DNA from: Sellimonas catena
GTDB lineage: Bacteria > Bacillota > Clostridia > Lachnospirales > Lachnospiraceae
Strand: one strand, 5' to 3'
Assembly: GCF_045063725.1 (NCBI RefSeq)
Contig: NZ_CP173695.1
DNA length: 64,000 nucleotides
Positions 54,384-62,841 of the stretch are shown piece by piece. Every line of letters begins with the position of its first letter. Positions within the stretch are counted from its first letter, which is position 1. The position numbers were made by a program, and so were the translations under genes. The notes under the pieces were generated by a model. The model saw only the letters and a program-made list of their open reading frames with translations. It searched no databases and was not told the DNA's origin.

Positions 54384-54652
54384 TTCCTGCTCCTCTCCCG
54401 CCGGTTCTTTCTCCGGGTGGACAAGTAGATCCCGATCCCCAGTCCATACGCCAGTAAAAAAAGAAGGACAGTTTTTGCGCTGTCCTTACAGAGTTCCATA
54501 GAAAACGGATGGTCCATCGCCTCCGGCAGTCCTTTCACGATACCGATCAGGCCGCCGGACAGATAAGGCGCTGTCAGCAGGGCAAACCAGATAACGGGGA
54601 AAATGCCGAGAATGGCAAAAATCCATGTGCTTTTCCTGCTACCGCTCTTCAT
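54380..54652 (-). CDS. Remnant resembling the VirD4 N-terminal membrane domain
   Basis: A 90-residue protein from the ATG at 54,650-54,652. Two membrane helices (WIFAILGIFPVIWFALLTAPYLSGGL and LLFLLAYGLGIGIYLSTRR) closely resemble the N-terminus of Tn1549-type coupling proteins as I recall them, including APYLSGG and GIYLSTRR. It ends just where the ATPase part should begin and abuts the sortase. It is probably a truncated virD4 left by a deletion; it might also serve as a membrane anchor for the sortase. Confidence 0.55.
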   Translation of the reverse strand: MKSGSRKSTWIFAILGIFPVIWFALLTAPYLSGGLIGIVKGLPEAMDHPFSMELCKDSAKTVLLFLLAYGLGIGIYLSTRRKNRRERSRK

Positions 54653-54699
54653 GGCGTCTGTGCCCCCTTCGTGGTTTCTCCGGCGGCACCTCCATCTTT

Positions 54700-55002
54700 T
54701 CAATAACCTTTAAGAGAACATCGTCCACGGCGTCCGTGGGCCGCTCCTCTTTTAAGCGTCAACTGTGCGATCTCCTGCGAGTATTCTATACCCCCAATTC
54801 CAAACAATCCTCTTATCATATGGAACGCCTCGCTGATTCTGTCTGTATCCACCAATGCAGTTATGGAGAAATAAATATCCTCCATGTCCTCAATCCTCTG
54901 GCTGTTGGGAAAAAGTTTGTTGATCAAGGGTAATGTATAGGCCCCGGAAATCAGATTTACAGTGTTTCTTACATCTTTGATCTTGTTGTCGTCATTTTTC
55001 AT
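54700..55002 (-). CDS. Hypothetical conjugation-module protein
   Basis: A 100-residue protein from the ATG at 55,000-55,002 with GAGAGG. The sequence IEDMEDIYFSITALVDTDRISEAFHMIRGLFGIGGIEYSQEIAQLTLKRGA is helical, with no motif I can name. It is the first gene of the leftward conjugation remnant and precedes the VirD4-like fragment. Confidence 0.5.
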   Translation of the reverse strand: MKNDDNKIKDVRNTVNLISGAYTLPLINKLFPNSQRIEDMEDIYFSITALVDTDRISEAFHMIRGLFGIGGIEYSQEIAQLTLKRGAAHGRRGRCSLKGY

Positions 55003-55170
55003 TGACATTTCCTCTCTTTCTTTAAATCTGGCAAAAGCCACATATTTATAGAACGCAAAAAAGCCGCTTGCTCTCTACTATAAAGAACAAACGACCTTTT
55101 GCAAAATCTATCCATATTCACTTATTCATAAACAGAGTTTGCCTGTTTCTTCTGCTGATAACTTATGATA

Positions 55171-55340
55171 ATTTGGGGGAAGATACACTCACTCACGTTC
55201 AAATTTGGGGGATAGTGTTATCCCCCAAAAAGAAACGGTACGCAAACTTCTCCTGTTCATTTCAGAAGAAAGAGGCGAAGTTTCACATGGCATTTGGGGG
55301 ATAGCCTTCCCCCAACTCTTCCCCCAAAAATCCCCCAAAT
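55171..55340. repeat. Integrase arm-type sites, right end (seven copies)
   Basis: ATTTGGGGGA in either direction at about 55,171, 55,202, 55,221, 55,292, 55,308, 55,320 and 55,331. Two pairs face each other (GGGGGATAG...TCCCCC). They mirror the five copies at the left end of the element. The rest of 55,003-55,398 holds no gene. Confidence 0.75.
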
Positions 55341-55398
55341 TTACCCGTAAAATACGATAATTTATGATACTTTACGGATTCGCTCCAGAACGCAAAAA

Positions 55399-55438
55399 AG
55401 CCCTTGAAAACGCCCGTTTTACGGGATTTTCAAGGGCT
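55399..55438. repeat. Hairpin next to the right junction
   Basis: AGCCCTTGAAAA and TTTTCAAGGGCT form a perfect 12-bp stem containing an inner CCCGTTTTACGGG. It lies five bases from the right core site and may be a terminator or part of the recombination site. Confidence 0.7.
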
Positions 55439-55447
55439 TCAAGCACC

Positions 55448-56036
55448 TTTGGTTTTAGGAAATTACATTCCCATCTGTTTCAATGTGATTTTATCTGCAA
55501 TCATTGGAAGAAGTTTGGCATCAGAAATTGAGAATAAGAGTATTCGCTTATACATAAATCGAATCGGTATCCGAAAATTGATATATGGAGGCAAAGAATT
55601 AGCACTGTTAATTTTTTCGGTATTCATAGATATTTTATTAGTTCTAACGAGTATCGTATTTTATTATGCTGTGCTTGTTCACAATCCAAATGTTGCAAGC
55701 GGCATATTCTATGATAGTAATGTGAGTATGGAAGTCGCTCAAATCATTTGTAATTGTATGTTTTGGCTGATAACGATTTTTCTCGTAATGCTAATGGCAA
55801 CAAGGTTGAAGACACTTGTATGTGTAGGCGTGTACATGATTCTCTATATCATAATGAATTTAATGTCTTATATAGACGGGATAAAATATCTCTCGCCATT
55901 ACATTACATAGTTGTAACTTCTTCAAACAGCTCACAAATCGCACTCTCTACAATGCTTTTTCTCCTTTATTCTATTTGTGCGGGAATATTATTTACCCAT
56001 ATTGGTATTCGCAAGATTGAGAAAATGGATTTGTAA
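55448..56036 (+). pseudogene. ABC-2 permease, 3' part
   Basis: Continues the permease cut at 42,053: LVLGNYIPICFNVILSAIIG, then EIENKSIRLYINRIGIRKLIYGGK and five hydrophobic segments to a stop at 56,036. It has no start of its own. Confidence 0.88.
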
Positions 56037-56128
56037 AAAAAGTGGCAAAGGCAGCCGAGCCAGGCAACGATCAAGATGAACGCGCATTGGCATTGACATT
56101 CTTGTTAGCCTTTACAGATAGTCAAGCA

Positions 56129-56159
56129 CGGGGGGACAGCACAAAGTGCTGCCGCCCCG
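56129..56159 (+). terminator. GC-rich hairpin after the permease
   Basis: CGGGGGGACAGCAC and GTGCTGCCGCCCCG pair with a 3-base loop. The tail is not T-rich, so termination may be weak. The following 230 bp (56,160-56,388) hold no supported gene. Confidence 0.55.
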
Positions 56160-56388
56160 CATTATTAATCAGAATGAAATAGCTTTTCGTGATTGGCTTT
56201 GAAACATTTCTTTGACTGTTCTGATGCAGCATATCCCCCGTCTGCCCTTTGAAGTTTTGCAGAGGCCGATTGTTTCAGAATCATCATATCCACACTTTCA
56301 TTTCTTTGCTTCACTTCAAAAAATATCAGAAAAAAATATGAGAAGCCATAAAGACATGGAATTTTCAAAATGTATCTGCAGGTTCCCG

Positions 56389-57093
56389 CTACTTTCTTTC
56401 CGGTGCATAGACCGCTTCCACCTCCATCCCGTCATCCGTCTGATCCAGCCGTACATAATAATCCCGGATGTAGTAGCTGGCATGCTGCTCCTGCAGGGAA
56501 TACAGCTCCAGCGTCTGAAAATCCACCAGACAAAGATCCCTGGGCTTTGGTTCCTCCCCTTCCGGTCCGTAGGTTTCCATGACAGCGAGCAGCTTATCCA
56601 GGCAGTCCTGGCAGAGAATGGTTTTTGCCTTCTCCACATCCAGGATGCTATCTTCCCCATAACTGACTTTCACCGTGGAAATCCCACGGGAGGGTGTCTG
56701 TGTGCTGGAAAAGAAATCTCCGCCTTCCCCGGTGCCTGTCATGGCAGTCCTGGTGCCACTGGTATCTGCTCCGTCCTCCTCATGAGGCAGGATGCCGAAA
56801 TCCAGCACATACCACTGGTTTACACTGATAATCCCCAGATCATCAAACTGCCGGAAATATCCCATCAGGCTTTCCTTTGCTGTACCACACAGATAACAGC
56901 CCTCCGAATCCGACAATTCCGACTGGACTGCTGGCAATTCTTTATACTCCATAGAAGTGAACTCCTCCTGTTGCGGCATATCTGCCGTATCTTTCATTTT
57001 CCCAAAAGCTGTGAAAAAAAGAAGCAGGGCAGCCAGGATGCCCGCTCCCCATACCAGTTCTTTCCTCATCCGATAATACTTTCCCTTCTGCAT
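56389..57093 (-). CDS. Membrane-anchored protein with CxxC motifs, unknown function
   Basis: A 234-residue protein from the ATG at 57,091-57,093 with GGAGG. One N-terminal membrane helix (LVWGAGILAALLLFFTAFG) is followed by an external domain with two cysteine pairs (EGCYLCG, ILCQDCLDKLL), which could bind zinc or form disulfides. It lies in the backbone between the inserted element and the second conjugation block and is divergent from an XRE regulator. No family is recognised. Confidence 0.5.
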   Translation of the reverse strand: MQKGKYYRMRKELVWGAGILAALLLFFTAFGKMKDTADMPQQEEFTSMEYKELPAVQSELSDSEGCYLCGTAKESLMGYFRQFDDLGIISVNQWYVLDFGILPHEEDGADTSGTRTAMTGTGEGGDFFSSTQTPSRGISTVKVSYGEDSILDVEKAKTILCQDCLDKLLAVMETYGPEGEEPKPRDLCLVDFQTLELYSLQEQHASYYIRDYYVRLDQTDDGMEVEAVYAPERK

Positions 57094-57151
57094 CGTCCTT
57101 CCTCCCGCTTTATTTATGTCTTTAACAAGCATTATTTGTGTCTGTTATGAG

Positions 57152-57184
57152 CATAAATAGTGTGTGGTTCAGACACTATTTATG
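57152..57184. promoter_or_regulatory. Operator-like perfect inverted repeat
   Basis: CATAAATAGTGT and ACACTATTTATG are perfect 12-bp complements with a 9-base spacer. It lies in the divergent region between the CxxC membrane protein and the XRE gene at 57,226. A further half-site-like TATTTATGTCTT is at about 57,110. It is probably the binding site of that regulator. Confidence 0.75.
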
Positions 57185-57225
57185 TCTTACCATAAAGGCA
57201 AACATGGAAAGGGGGTGTAAAGAAC

Positions 57226-57567
57226 ATGGAACAATCTGAAATCAGGCGGATCGGCAGGATCCTGAAGGAACGACGGCTCCAGCTCGGATACACCCAGGAA
57301 TATGCTGCAGAAAAAGCAGGCATTTCCTATTCATACTATACCAAGATTGAACGTGGACAACAACTTCCATCTCTGGAAGTTGCCATGGTCCTTTCCAAAA
57401 CCTTCAGCCTGTCTATGGATCGCTGGCTTTTATGCCAGGCGCATGATTACAGGATGTCACCGGCTGCCTTAAACCTCATCCAATATGTCAGCTCCCTGGA
57501 TAACAAAACCATCGAAACGATCCAGGAGCTGCTCTCCAAAGCCTCCCTGGTAGAGAAACAGAACTGA
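57226..57567 (+). CDS. XRE-family regulator
   Basis: A 113-residue protein with an XRE helix-turn-helix at about 10-65 (RIGRILKERRLQLGYTQEYAAEKAGISYSYYTKIERGQQLPSLEVAM) and a short helical C-terminus. The ATG has GGGGGTG. It should repress its own promoter and the divergent gene through the perfect inverted repeat just upstream. It may control the switch of the conjugation block. Confidence 0.88.
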   Translation: MEQSEIRRIGRILKERRLQLGYTQEYAAEKAGISYSYYTKIERGQQLPSLEVAMVLSKTFSLSMDRWLLCQAHDYRMSPAALNLIQYVSSLDNKTIETIQELLSKASLVEKQN

Positions 57568-57594
57568 CCGCAGGGCCTAAGCCCCTGCGGTTTT
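57568..57594 (+). terminator. Terminator of the XRE gene
   Basis: CCGCAGGG and CCCCTGCGG pair around CCTAAG and are followed by TTTTG, starting right after the stop codon. Confidence 0.85.
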
Positions 57595-57664
57595 GCAATG
57601 AATACATTGCAATTATACTCGGAATATCCAGTAGAATCAAGGAAACTGCAATGAATACATTGCA
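57594..57664. promoter_or_regulatory. Two operator-like palindromes
   Basis: TGCAATGAATACATTGCA occurs at 57,594-57,611 and again at 57,647-57,664. Each has 7-bp arms (TGCAATG / CATTGCA). The pair lies upstream of the small XRE gene at 57,722 and is its likely binding site; spacing of about five helical turns would allow cooperative binding. Confidence 0.75.
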
Positions 57665-57721
57665 AATTCACGAGATCAGTTTCGGCATACTCCCGGAAAC
57701 ACGAAAAAGGAGGCTTCTTTC

Positions 57722-57976
57722 ATGGAACAAAAACTGAAACAGGATATTCAGATTGGCGAAACCATCCGCTCCCTCCGTATGGAGCGGAAACTGACGCAGG
57801 ACCAGGTGGTTTCCAAACTGCAGCTTATGGATCTCGACATCACCCGGAGCATCTACTCTCAGATCGAAGGCGGTACCTACAGCATCCGCATCTCGGTCCT
57901 TGCTGGTCTGTCCCAGATCTTTCAGGTGGACTATAACACCTTCTTTCGGGATGTCCATCTCCCAGGTTCGGAATAA
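57722..57976 (+). CDS. Small XRE-family regulator
   Basis: An 84-residue single-domain XRE protein (GETIRSLRMERKLTQDQVVSKLQLMDLDITRSIYSQIEGGTYSIRISVLAGLSQIFQVDYNTFF). The ATG has a GGAGG site. It lies directly before the promoter of the second conjugation block and is preceded by two matching palindromes, so it likely regulates itself and perhaps the block. Confidence 0.85.
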   Translation: MEQKLKQDIQIGETIRSLRMERKLTQDQVVSKLQLMDLDITRSIYSQIEGGTYSIRISVLAGLSQIFQVDYNTFFRDVHLPGSE

Positions 57977-58050
57977 TTTATCTCCCCAAACATTTTCACT
58001 TTCTCTTCGTTCTGAACGTGGCACACATTCTTCCCGGTTTCGCACGAAAC

Positions 58051-58107
58051 TGGCACGGTTTTGCGATTGTGCCGTAAATTTCCCCGTGTTACAATAGGTA
58101 CTGTCAA
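58051..58107 (+). promoter_or_regulatory. Conjugation-block promoter region, copy 2
   Basis: Shares GCGATTG, GTAAATTT-CCCC and the extended -10 TGTTACAAT (TACAAT at 58,090-58,095) followed by AGGTACTG with the region at 20,392-20,455. The equivalent of TTGACA here is TGGCAC. Confidence 0.7.
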
Positions 58108-58124
58108 AATTATATGCAGCGAAA

Positions 58125-58176
58125 ACGCAGCGCATCCAAAGGCGGCAGCCTCCCGCCCGGATTGGCTGCGTTTTTT
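58125..58176 (+). terminator. First leader terminator of the second conjugation block
   Basis: ACGCAGC and GCTGCGT pair around a structured interior and are followed by TTTTTTC, starting about 25 bases after the expected transcription start. Confidence 0.75.
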
Positions 58177-58280
58177 CGTGCAGGGAAAGGAGGTTTCCCT
58201 TCAACAACTTCATATGGCTTTGCAGAAGTAGTCCGCATTGACCGGGCTGCTTTTGCTTTTTGAGGCAGGAAATTATAAGC

Positions 58281-58312
58281 ACGGGCGGGAAAAGCAATCC
58301 CGTCCGTTTTTT
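58281..58312 (+). terminator. Second leader terminator of the second conjugation block
   Basis: ACGGGCGGGA and TCCCGTCCGT (one G-T pair) are followed by TTTTTTC, 25 bp before the first gene. The stretch between the two terminators has no gene. Confidence 0.8.
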
Positions 58313-58336
58313 CAAGATCAATGAAGGAGGTCATAC

Positions 58337-58714
58337 ATGAAACAGTTACCTGCAAACTCTTCACCGGAGAAAAAGCGGACGGTCTGCTACGGGAAATACC
58401 TCTACGCAGCCTTCCTGCTCTTTACGCTTATCGCAGCGAATGTCCAGCCGGTGCTTGCTTCCAATATGTGGGACAAGGCCAATGAGATCATGAAGGATGT
58501 TTATAACCAGATCGTCCTCATATCCACCATTGCCGCCGTAGTGACCGCATCCGTGGCGCTGCTTTTGATGAATTTCTCGAAATCCGGCAAGACCGTGGAT
58601 GAGAGCCGTGCCTGGCTGAAGCGGATCATCATTACCTGGGCGATTCTGAACGGCCTTGGTTTTATTATGGCATACATTACCCCGTTCTTTGCCGGAGGCA
58701 CATACAGCGGATAA
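58337..58714 (+). CDS. VirB2/TrbC-like pilin-type subunit
   Basis: A 125-residue protein with a signal-like N-terminal helix (YLYAAFLLFTLIAANVQPVLA, probable cleavage after LASA/ASN near residue 42) and two further membrane helices (IVLISTIAAVVTASVALLLM and WAILNGLGFIMAYITPF). The size and layout match the small VirB2/TrbC-like proteins at the head of Firmicutes conjugation operons. The ATG has GGAGG. It would form part of the mating channel. Confidence 0.7.
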   Translation: MKQLPANSSPEKKRTVCYGKYLYAAFLLFTLIAANVQPVLASNMWDKANEIMKDVYNQIVLISTIAAVVTASVALLLMNFSKSGKTVDESRAWLKRIIITWAILNGLGFIMAYITPFFAGGTYSG

Positions 58715-58735
58715 GCCCGGAAAGGAGGAAACCAC

Positions 58736-59446
58736 ATGGGAATACTGGACGGAATCGTGGAATGGATCGCAGAACAGGTCATGAACATCCTGGATCTGAT
58801 CACCACTTCAGTCCTGGGCGCCCTCGGCTGCTCCATGGACACGTTCCTGCGCTATTTTCCTGCAGCTGAAACCATGTACGATGTGTTTCTGGCACTGGCT
58901 CTTGGCCTCATCCTCTTAAACTGGGTGTGGCAGCTTTTCAAGAACTACTTCATGGGTGCCGGAATCGAAGCGGAGGATCCCCTGAAACTTTCCATCCGTT
59001 CTTTTATTTTTATCTTCCTGGCCTTTTATGCGGAAGACATCGTGAACCTGCTCCTTGGCATCGCCGGGACGCCTTATGACTGGATCTTAACGGAGGAGCT
59101 TCCCTCCCTGGATTTTGCCAGCTTCAATTCAGTCATCACCGTCATCCTGGGTGTATGCGCCAATGGAGCCGTGGCGATTATCGCCCTGATTTTAGTTTTG
59201 ATTTTGGCGTGGAATTACATCAAGCTGCTCTTTGAGGCAGCGGAACGCTACATCCTTTTGGGTGTGCTGGTCTATACGGCGCCGGTTGCCTTTGCCACAG
59301 GTGCCTCCCAGTCCACCGGGAACATCTTCCATTCCTGGTGCCGGATGCTGGGCGGGCAGTTCTTCCTATTATTGATGAACGCCTGGTGCCTGCGGCTGTT
59401 TACCAGCATGGTCGGCACTTTCCTCGCAAACCCGTTATCACTCTGA
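58736..59446 (+). CDS. VirB6/TrbL-like polytopic membrane protein
   Basis: A 236-residue protein with at least five membrane helices, including VFLALALGLILLNWVWQLF, SFIFIFLAFYAEDIVNLLLGI and ANGAVAIIALILVLILAWNYI, and a C-terminal GGQFFLLLMNAWCLRLF segment. This matches the VirB6/TrbL-like inner-membrane core of the channel. The ATG follows AAAGGAGG. It is closely packed between the pilin-like and secreted-protein genes (16-21 bp gaps). Confidence 0.72.
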   Translation: MGILDGIVEWIAEQVMNILDLITTSVLGALGCSMDTFLRYFPAAETMYDVFLALALGLILLNWVWQLFKNYFMGAGIEAEDPLKLSIRSFIFIFLAFYAEDIVNLLLGIAGTPYDWILTEELPSLDFASFNSVITVILGVCANGAVAIIALILVLILAWNYIKLLFEAAERYILLGVLVYTAPVAFATGASQSTGNIFHSWCRMLGGQFFLLLMNAWCLRLFTSMVGTFLANPLSL

Positions 59447-59461
59447 TGAAAGGAGGAGTCC

Positions 59462-60379
59462 ATGAAATACAAAAAACCAATCCTCACTGCCCTGGTACTG
59501 GTTTCCTGCCTGGTTTTGTTCTGCTCCATGCCGGTCTTTGCGGCAGAGCTGACAGAAGCCCAGGTGGAGGAAGCCGTAGCAGAACAGGGAAAGGAAGCCG
59601 TGACCGGAAATGTGTTCATCTGGTTCCTCTGTGCCATTGCTTTCCTCAAGGTTTCCCAGAAGATCGACAGCTTTATGGCATCCCTAGGGATTAATGTAGG
59701 AAACACCGGCGGGAACATGATGGCGGAGCTGCTCATTGCAGGCCGGGGCCTTGCCGGAGCCTTCCATGGGCATGGTGGTGGCGGCGGATACCGCAGGGCA
59801 TCCTCTCCCGGAAGCGCAGCCGTTGGCGGCAGCTTTCTCTCCGGAGGGCTTGCCGGTGCAGTGGGACGCCAGGTACAGCGGGAAGCCGTCAATGCTGCTA
59901 CCCACTATTCGGAAGGGCCCAGCGTCGGGAATATGCTCTATCAGTCCTCGCTCAAGAAAGGCGGAGACTTTGCCAATCACGTGATCAGCAATATCGCCCA
60001 GGGCAATTACGGGCAGGTCGGCTCTATCAAAGGGGAGGATGCGGCAAAAGCCTATGCCTCCTACATGGGAATCGACACCTCTGCTCCGGATGCTGCCACC
60101 TACTCGAACATGGAGATTGGCGGTGGACGGATGACCGGCGTGGAAAAAACGGATGCCGGCAGCCGGGAATTTGCCCTTTACAGTGCTGACCAATATGCGG
60201 CGCCTACCCATGGCAGCTTTGAGACTGTCCAATCTGTGGACGGCGCTGCCTGGTATAAGCAGTATGCGCAGGATACGGTGGAGAAAACACCGTATGACGC
60301 TGGCAATGGAAAAGTCGCCTACAACGAATCCATTGTCCAGAAGCTGCCGCCGGCACCCCAGCGAAAGGACCGGATGTAA
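59462..60379 (+). CDS. Secreted/membrane conjugation protein
   Basis: A 305-residue protein with a signal peptide (ILTALVLVSCLVLFCSMPVFA, cleavage near AFA-AE), a membrane segment (NVFIWFLCAIAFLKV), a glycine-rich stretch (GHGGGGGYRRASSPGSAAVGG) and a C-terminal domain with no recognised motif. Such proteins follow the VirB6-like gene in Lachnospiraceae elements. Its exact function is unknown. The ATG has AAAGGAGG and the stop codon abuts the next start. Confidence 0.6.
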   Translation: MKYKKPILTALVLVSCLVLFCSMPVFAAELTEAQVEEAVAEQGKEAVTGNVFIWFLCAIAFLKVSQKIDSFMASLGINVGNTGGNMMAELLIAGRGLAGAFHGHGGGGGYRRASSPGSAAVGGSFLSGGLAGAVGRQVQREAVNAATHYSEGPSVGNMLYQSSLKKGGDFANHVISNIAQGNYGQVGSIKGEDAAKAYASYMGIDTSAPDAATYSNMEIGGGRMTGVEKTDAGSREFALYSADQYAAPTHGSFETVQSVDGAAWYKQYAQDTVEKTPYDAGNGKVAYNESIVQKLPPAPQRKDRM

Positions 60380-62174
60380 ATGGCGGAGCAAAGCTCCGGC
60401 CTTGGGGAAGCTGTCGATGTAGGCACCAGTGCAGCCTCCCACTTACAGGCCATGAAGACCGCCGCCCATCTGTCCAAGACCGTGGCGGGTGCGGCAGCCG
60501 GTCCCTTTACGGCAGCCATCAGTGCTGCCATCGCAAACCGGCATACTCTTTTGAAAGCCGGAGCCGTTATCCTGGGGTTTTTACTGCTTCCTGTCCTTTT
60601 CATCCTGATGCTGCCGGGGCTGATCTTCGGATCCTGACAGAAAACACCGGGGCTTTAAACAGCAATGCCCTGATCAATGAAAATATCCAGAACGCCAGGC
60701 AGGCGATTGTGGAAGTCCTGGAAGAAAGCCATGCGGATCTTTTAGTAGAGATCAACAGTGCCATTGCCGCTCTTCCGGAGGGGTTCACCGTACAGATCGT
60801 AGATCCCTATGAGACGACCATAGCGGTCAATGCCCATCTTTTAATCTCCCAGTTCTGTGCGAGCCAGGATGATTATGAAAATATCAATATTGACAAACTC
60901 CAAAGCCTGATCCGGGAAAACAAGGACGGGCTTTTTTCTTATGATGTAGCGGAAGAAACCGTTTCTGTGGAAGTGGAGACGGAAACCGCAGAAGGGGAAA
61001 CTCCTCAGACGGAAACCGTTACATTTACCCGCTATACCTATACCGTTTCCTTTGCCGGTGACGCCTATTTTGCTGACCATGTATTTTACTTGAGCGAGGA
61101 ACAAAAGGAACTGGCGGAAAACTACGCCAGTAACCTGACCCTCTTCTTTGGCGCTGCCTCCGGCACGGCTATGGCGATCAACTTAAGTGATGAGGTGCTT
61201 GCCTACCGACCACTGGTATCCGAGATTGCCGCCCGGTATGGGATGAGCGATTATGTGGAGCTGATCCTGGCCGTCATGATGCAGGAATCCGGCGGACGGG
61301 GAAGCGATCCCATGCAGGCATCGGAAAGCGGATACAATACCCGGTTCCCCAGAGGCCCCGGCACGATCACCGATCCGGAATACTCCATTGAGTGCGGCAT
61401 CCAGGCGCTGCGGGATGTACTGACAAAAGCCGGATGCACCGGGCCGACGGACCTGGACCGGATCAAGCTGGCCCTCCAGGGCTATAATTACGGTTCCGCT
61501 TACATCGACTGGGCCATGGAACGGGACGGCGGCTACACAAAGGAAAACGCCATTGCCTACTCCGACATGATGTGCGCCCGGCCCGGCTGGAACTATTCCA
61601 TCTACGGGGACAAGGAGTACGTGGATCATGTCCTGCGCTATTACCAGGTACTGAATACCGGCGGCACTTACCCGGCAGGCGGGATGCAGATCCCCCTCTA
61701 CATCCAGACGGAATACGGAAACATCCCTTATGGCACCGGTTCGATTGCGGACTGCGGCTGCGGCCCTACTGCCTTTGCCATGGTAGCAAGCTACCTGACC
61801 GGAAGCACCATAACTCCGGTGGATGCAGTCGCCTGGTGCGGCAATTCCTACTATAAGCCGGGGGCTGGCACCTACTGGTCCTATTTCCAGGCGGCGGCTT
61901 CTCATTTCGGATGCGGGAGCGTCACCCAGACCATGGACGCCAATGCGGTCCTGCAGGCCCTTTCCGAAGGGCGCCCGGTGATCTCCTCCCAGGGCCGGGG
62001 TTATTTACCTCAGCCGGACACTTTATTGTCCTGCGCGGGCTGACCGCAGACGGGAAGGTGCTGGTCAATGATCCCAATGACAGCGAGTCCAAGAACTATG
62101 TGAACCGTGCATTTGACATGATGACGGAAATCCATGCGACATCCTCGCAGTATTGGATTTTCGAGAAGAAATAA
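60380..62174 (+). pseudogene. Bifunctional lysozyme / C39-type peptidase, two frameshifts
   Basis: Three reading-frame pieces form one wall hydrolase of about 600 residues: an N-terminal part with a membrane helix (LLKAGAVILGFLLLPVLFILMLPGLIFG, 60,380-60,637), a lysozyme-like domain (YVELILAVMMQESGGRGSDPMQASESGYN) and a C39-like peptidase domain (SIADCGCGPTAFAMVASYLTG; HFIVLRGLTADGKVLVNDPN, ending at 62,174). One extra C in TCCTGAC near 60,632 and one in GGGCCGGGG near 61,999 restore a single frame. It would open the cell wall for the channel. Confidence 0.8.
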
Positions 62175-62184
62175 AGGAGCGTTT

Positions 62185-62841
62185 ATGAGCAGAATAAAAC
62201 TGATTTTGTCCATCCTCCTGATGCTCTTTCTCCTGCTGGTCGCCATCTTTCTTCCTTCCAGGCTCCGGGAACGAAATGAAACACCGGATACAAAGTCTCA
62301 AGAAGAGACCGCTTCCCAGGAAGAAAGCAACCAGCCGGAGAAGCTGACGGAGATGGACTTTTTATCCTTTGAAGAGCTGAGCCAGTTCTTCTCTTCCGCC
62401 CAGACTGTATCCTTAAGGGAGCAGTTTCCGGTATATCTTACCCGTACCGGGCAGACAGACATTACATCGGCAGAATATCTGCCGGATGAAACCGGGTATC
62501 CGGATACCACCACAGTTGAACTGCATTTTCTCCTGTCCGATGACAGCACCCTTCCAGTGTTCTATGACACCATGACGGGTGCTTTTTCTTTTGGAGAGGA
62601 GCGGACGGTGCTGGGGACATCCGGGCAGACCTATGAAAAACCGGTGCTGGATACCCTGCCCCCTGTCTCCAGCAGTGAAGTGGAGCAGCGCCAGGAAGGC
62701 GGCTATGCGGATGTGACCGCACCAGAAGAGCCTGCACCGGATACCGGGACAGAAGAAACGGGAACTACGCAAAGCGGAGCTTCCGCAAATGCTGCGGATC
62801 CCGCACAGAACACCCAGGACGGAGAGGAGGTGCTGCCATGA
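62185..62841 (+). CDS. Single-TM conjugation protein, unknown function
   Basis: A 218-residue protein starting at the ATG at 62,185 with AAAGGAG. One N-terminal membrane helix (LILSILLMLFLLLVAIFL) is followed by an acidic external part with an alpha-beta core (SLREQFPVYLTRTGQTDITSAEYLPDETGYPDTTTVELHFLL) and a disordered acidic tail. It overlaps the VirB4 start by 4 bp, so translation is coupled. No family is recognised. Confidence 0.6.
   Translation: MSRIKLILSILLMLFLLLVAIFLPSRLRERNETPDTKSQEETASQEESNQPEKLTEMDFLSFEELSQFFSSAQTVSLREQFPVYLTRTGQTDITSAEYLPDETGYPDTTTVELHFLLSDDSTLPVFYDTMTGAFSFGEERTVLGTSGQTYEKPVLDTLPPVSSSEVEQRQEGGYADVTAPEEPAPDTGTEETGTTQSGASANAADPAQNTQDGEEVLP

Larger units (their letters stand above)
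42051..55447. mobile_element. Tyrosine-integrase element inserted in the ABC permease gene
   Basis: Both junctions share CTTT within GCAACTTT (42,046-42,053) and GCACCTTT (55,443-55,450). The integrase gene is at the left end and ATTTGGGGGA-like arm sites occur at both ends. Contents: integrase, sigma-like protein, winged-helix regulator, ABC exporter with two-component system, lysozyme (cut by IS110), sortase B and conjugation remnants. VirB4, a complete coupling protein and a relaxase are missing, so it cannot transfer itself. Confidence 0.82.

Noticed and set aside
56212..57150. 312-residue ORF on the plus strand
   Set aside because: It is antisense to the CxxC membrane protein gene, has no ribosome site and no recognisable domain; it is a shadow frame.
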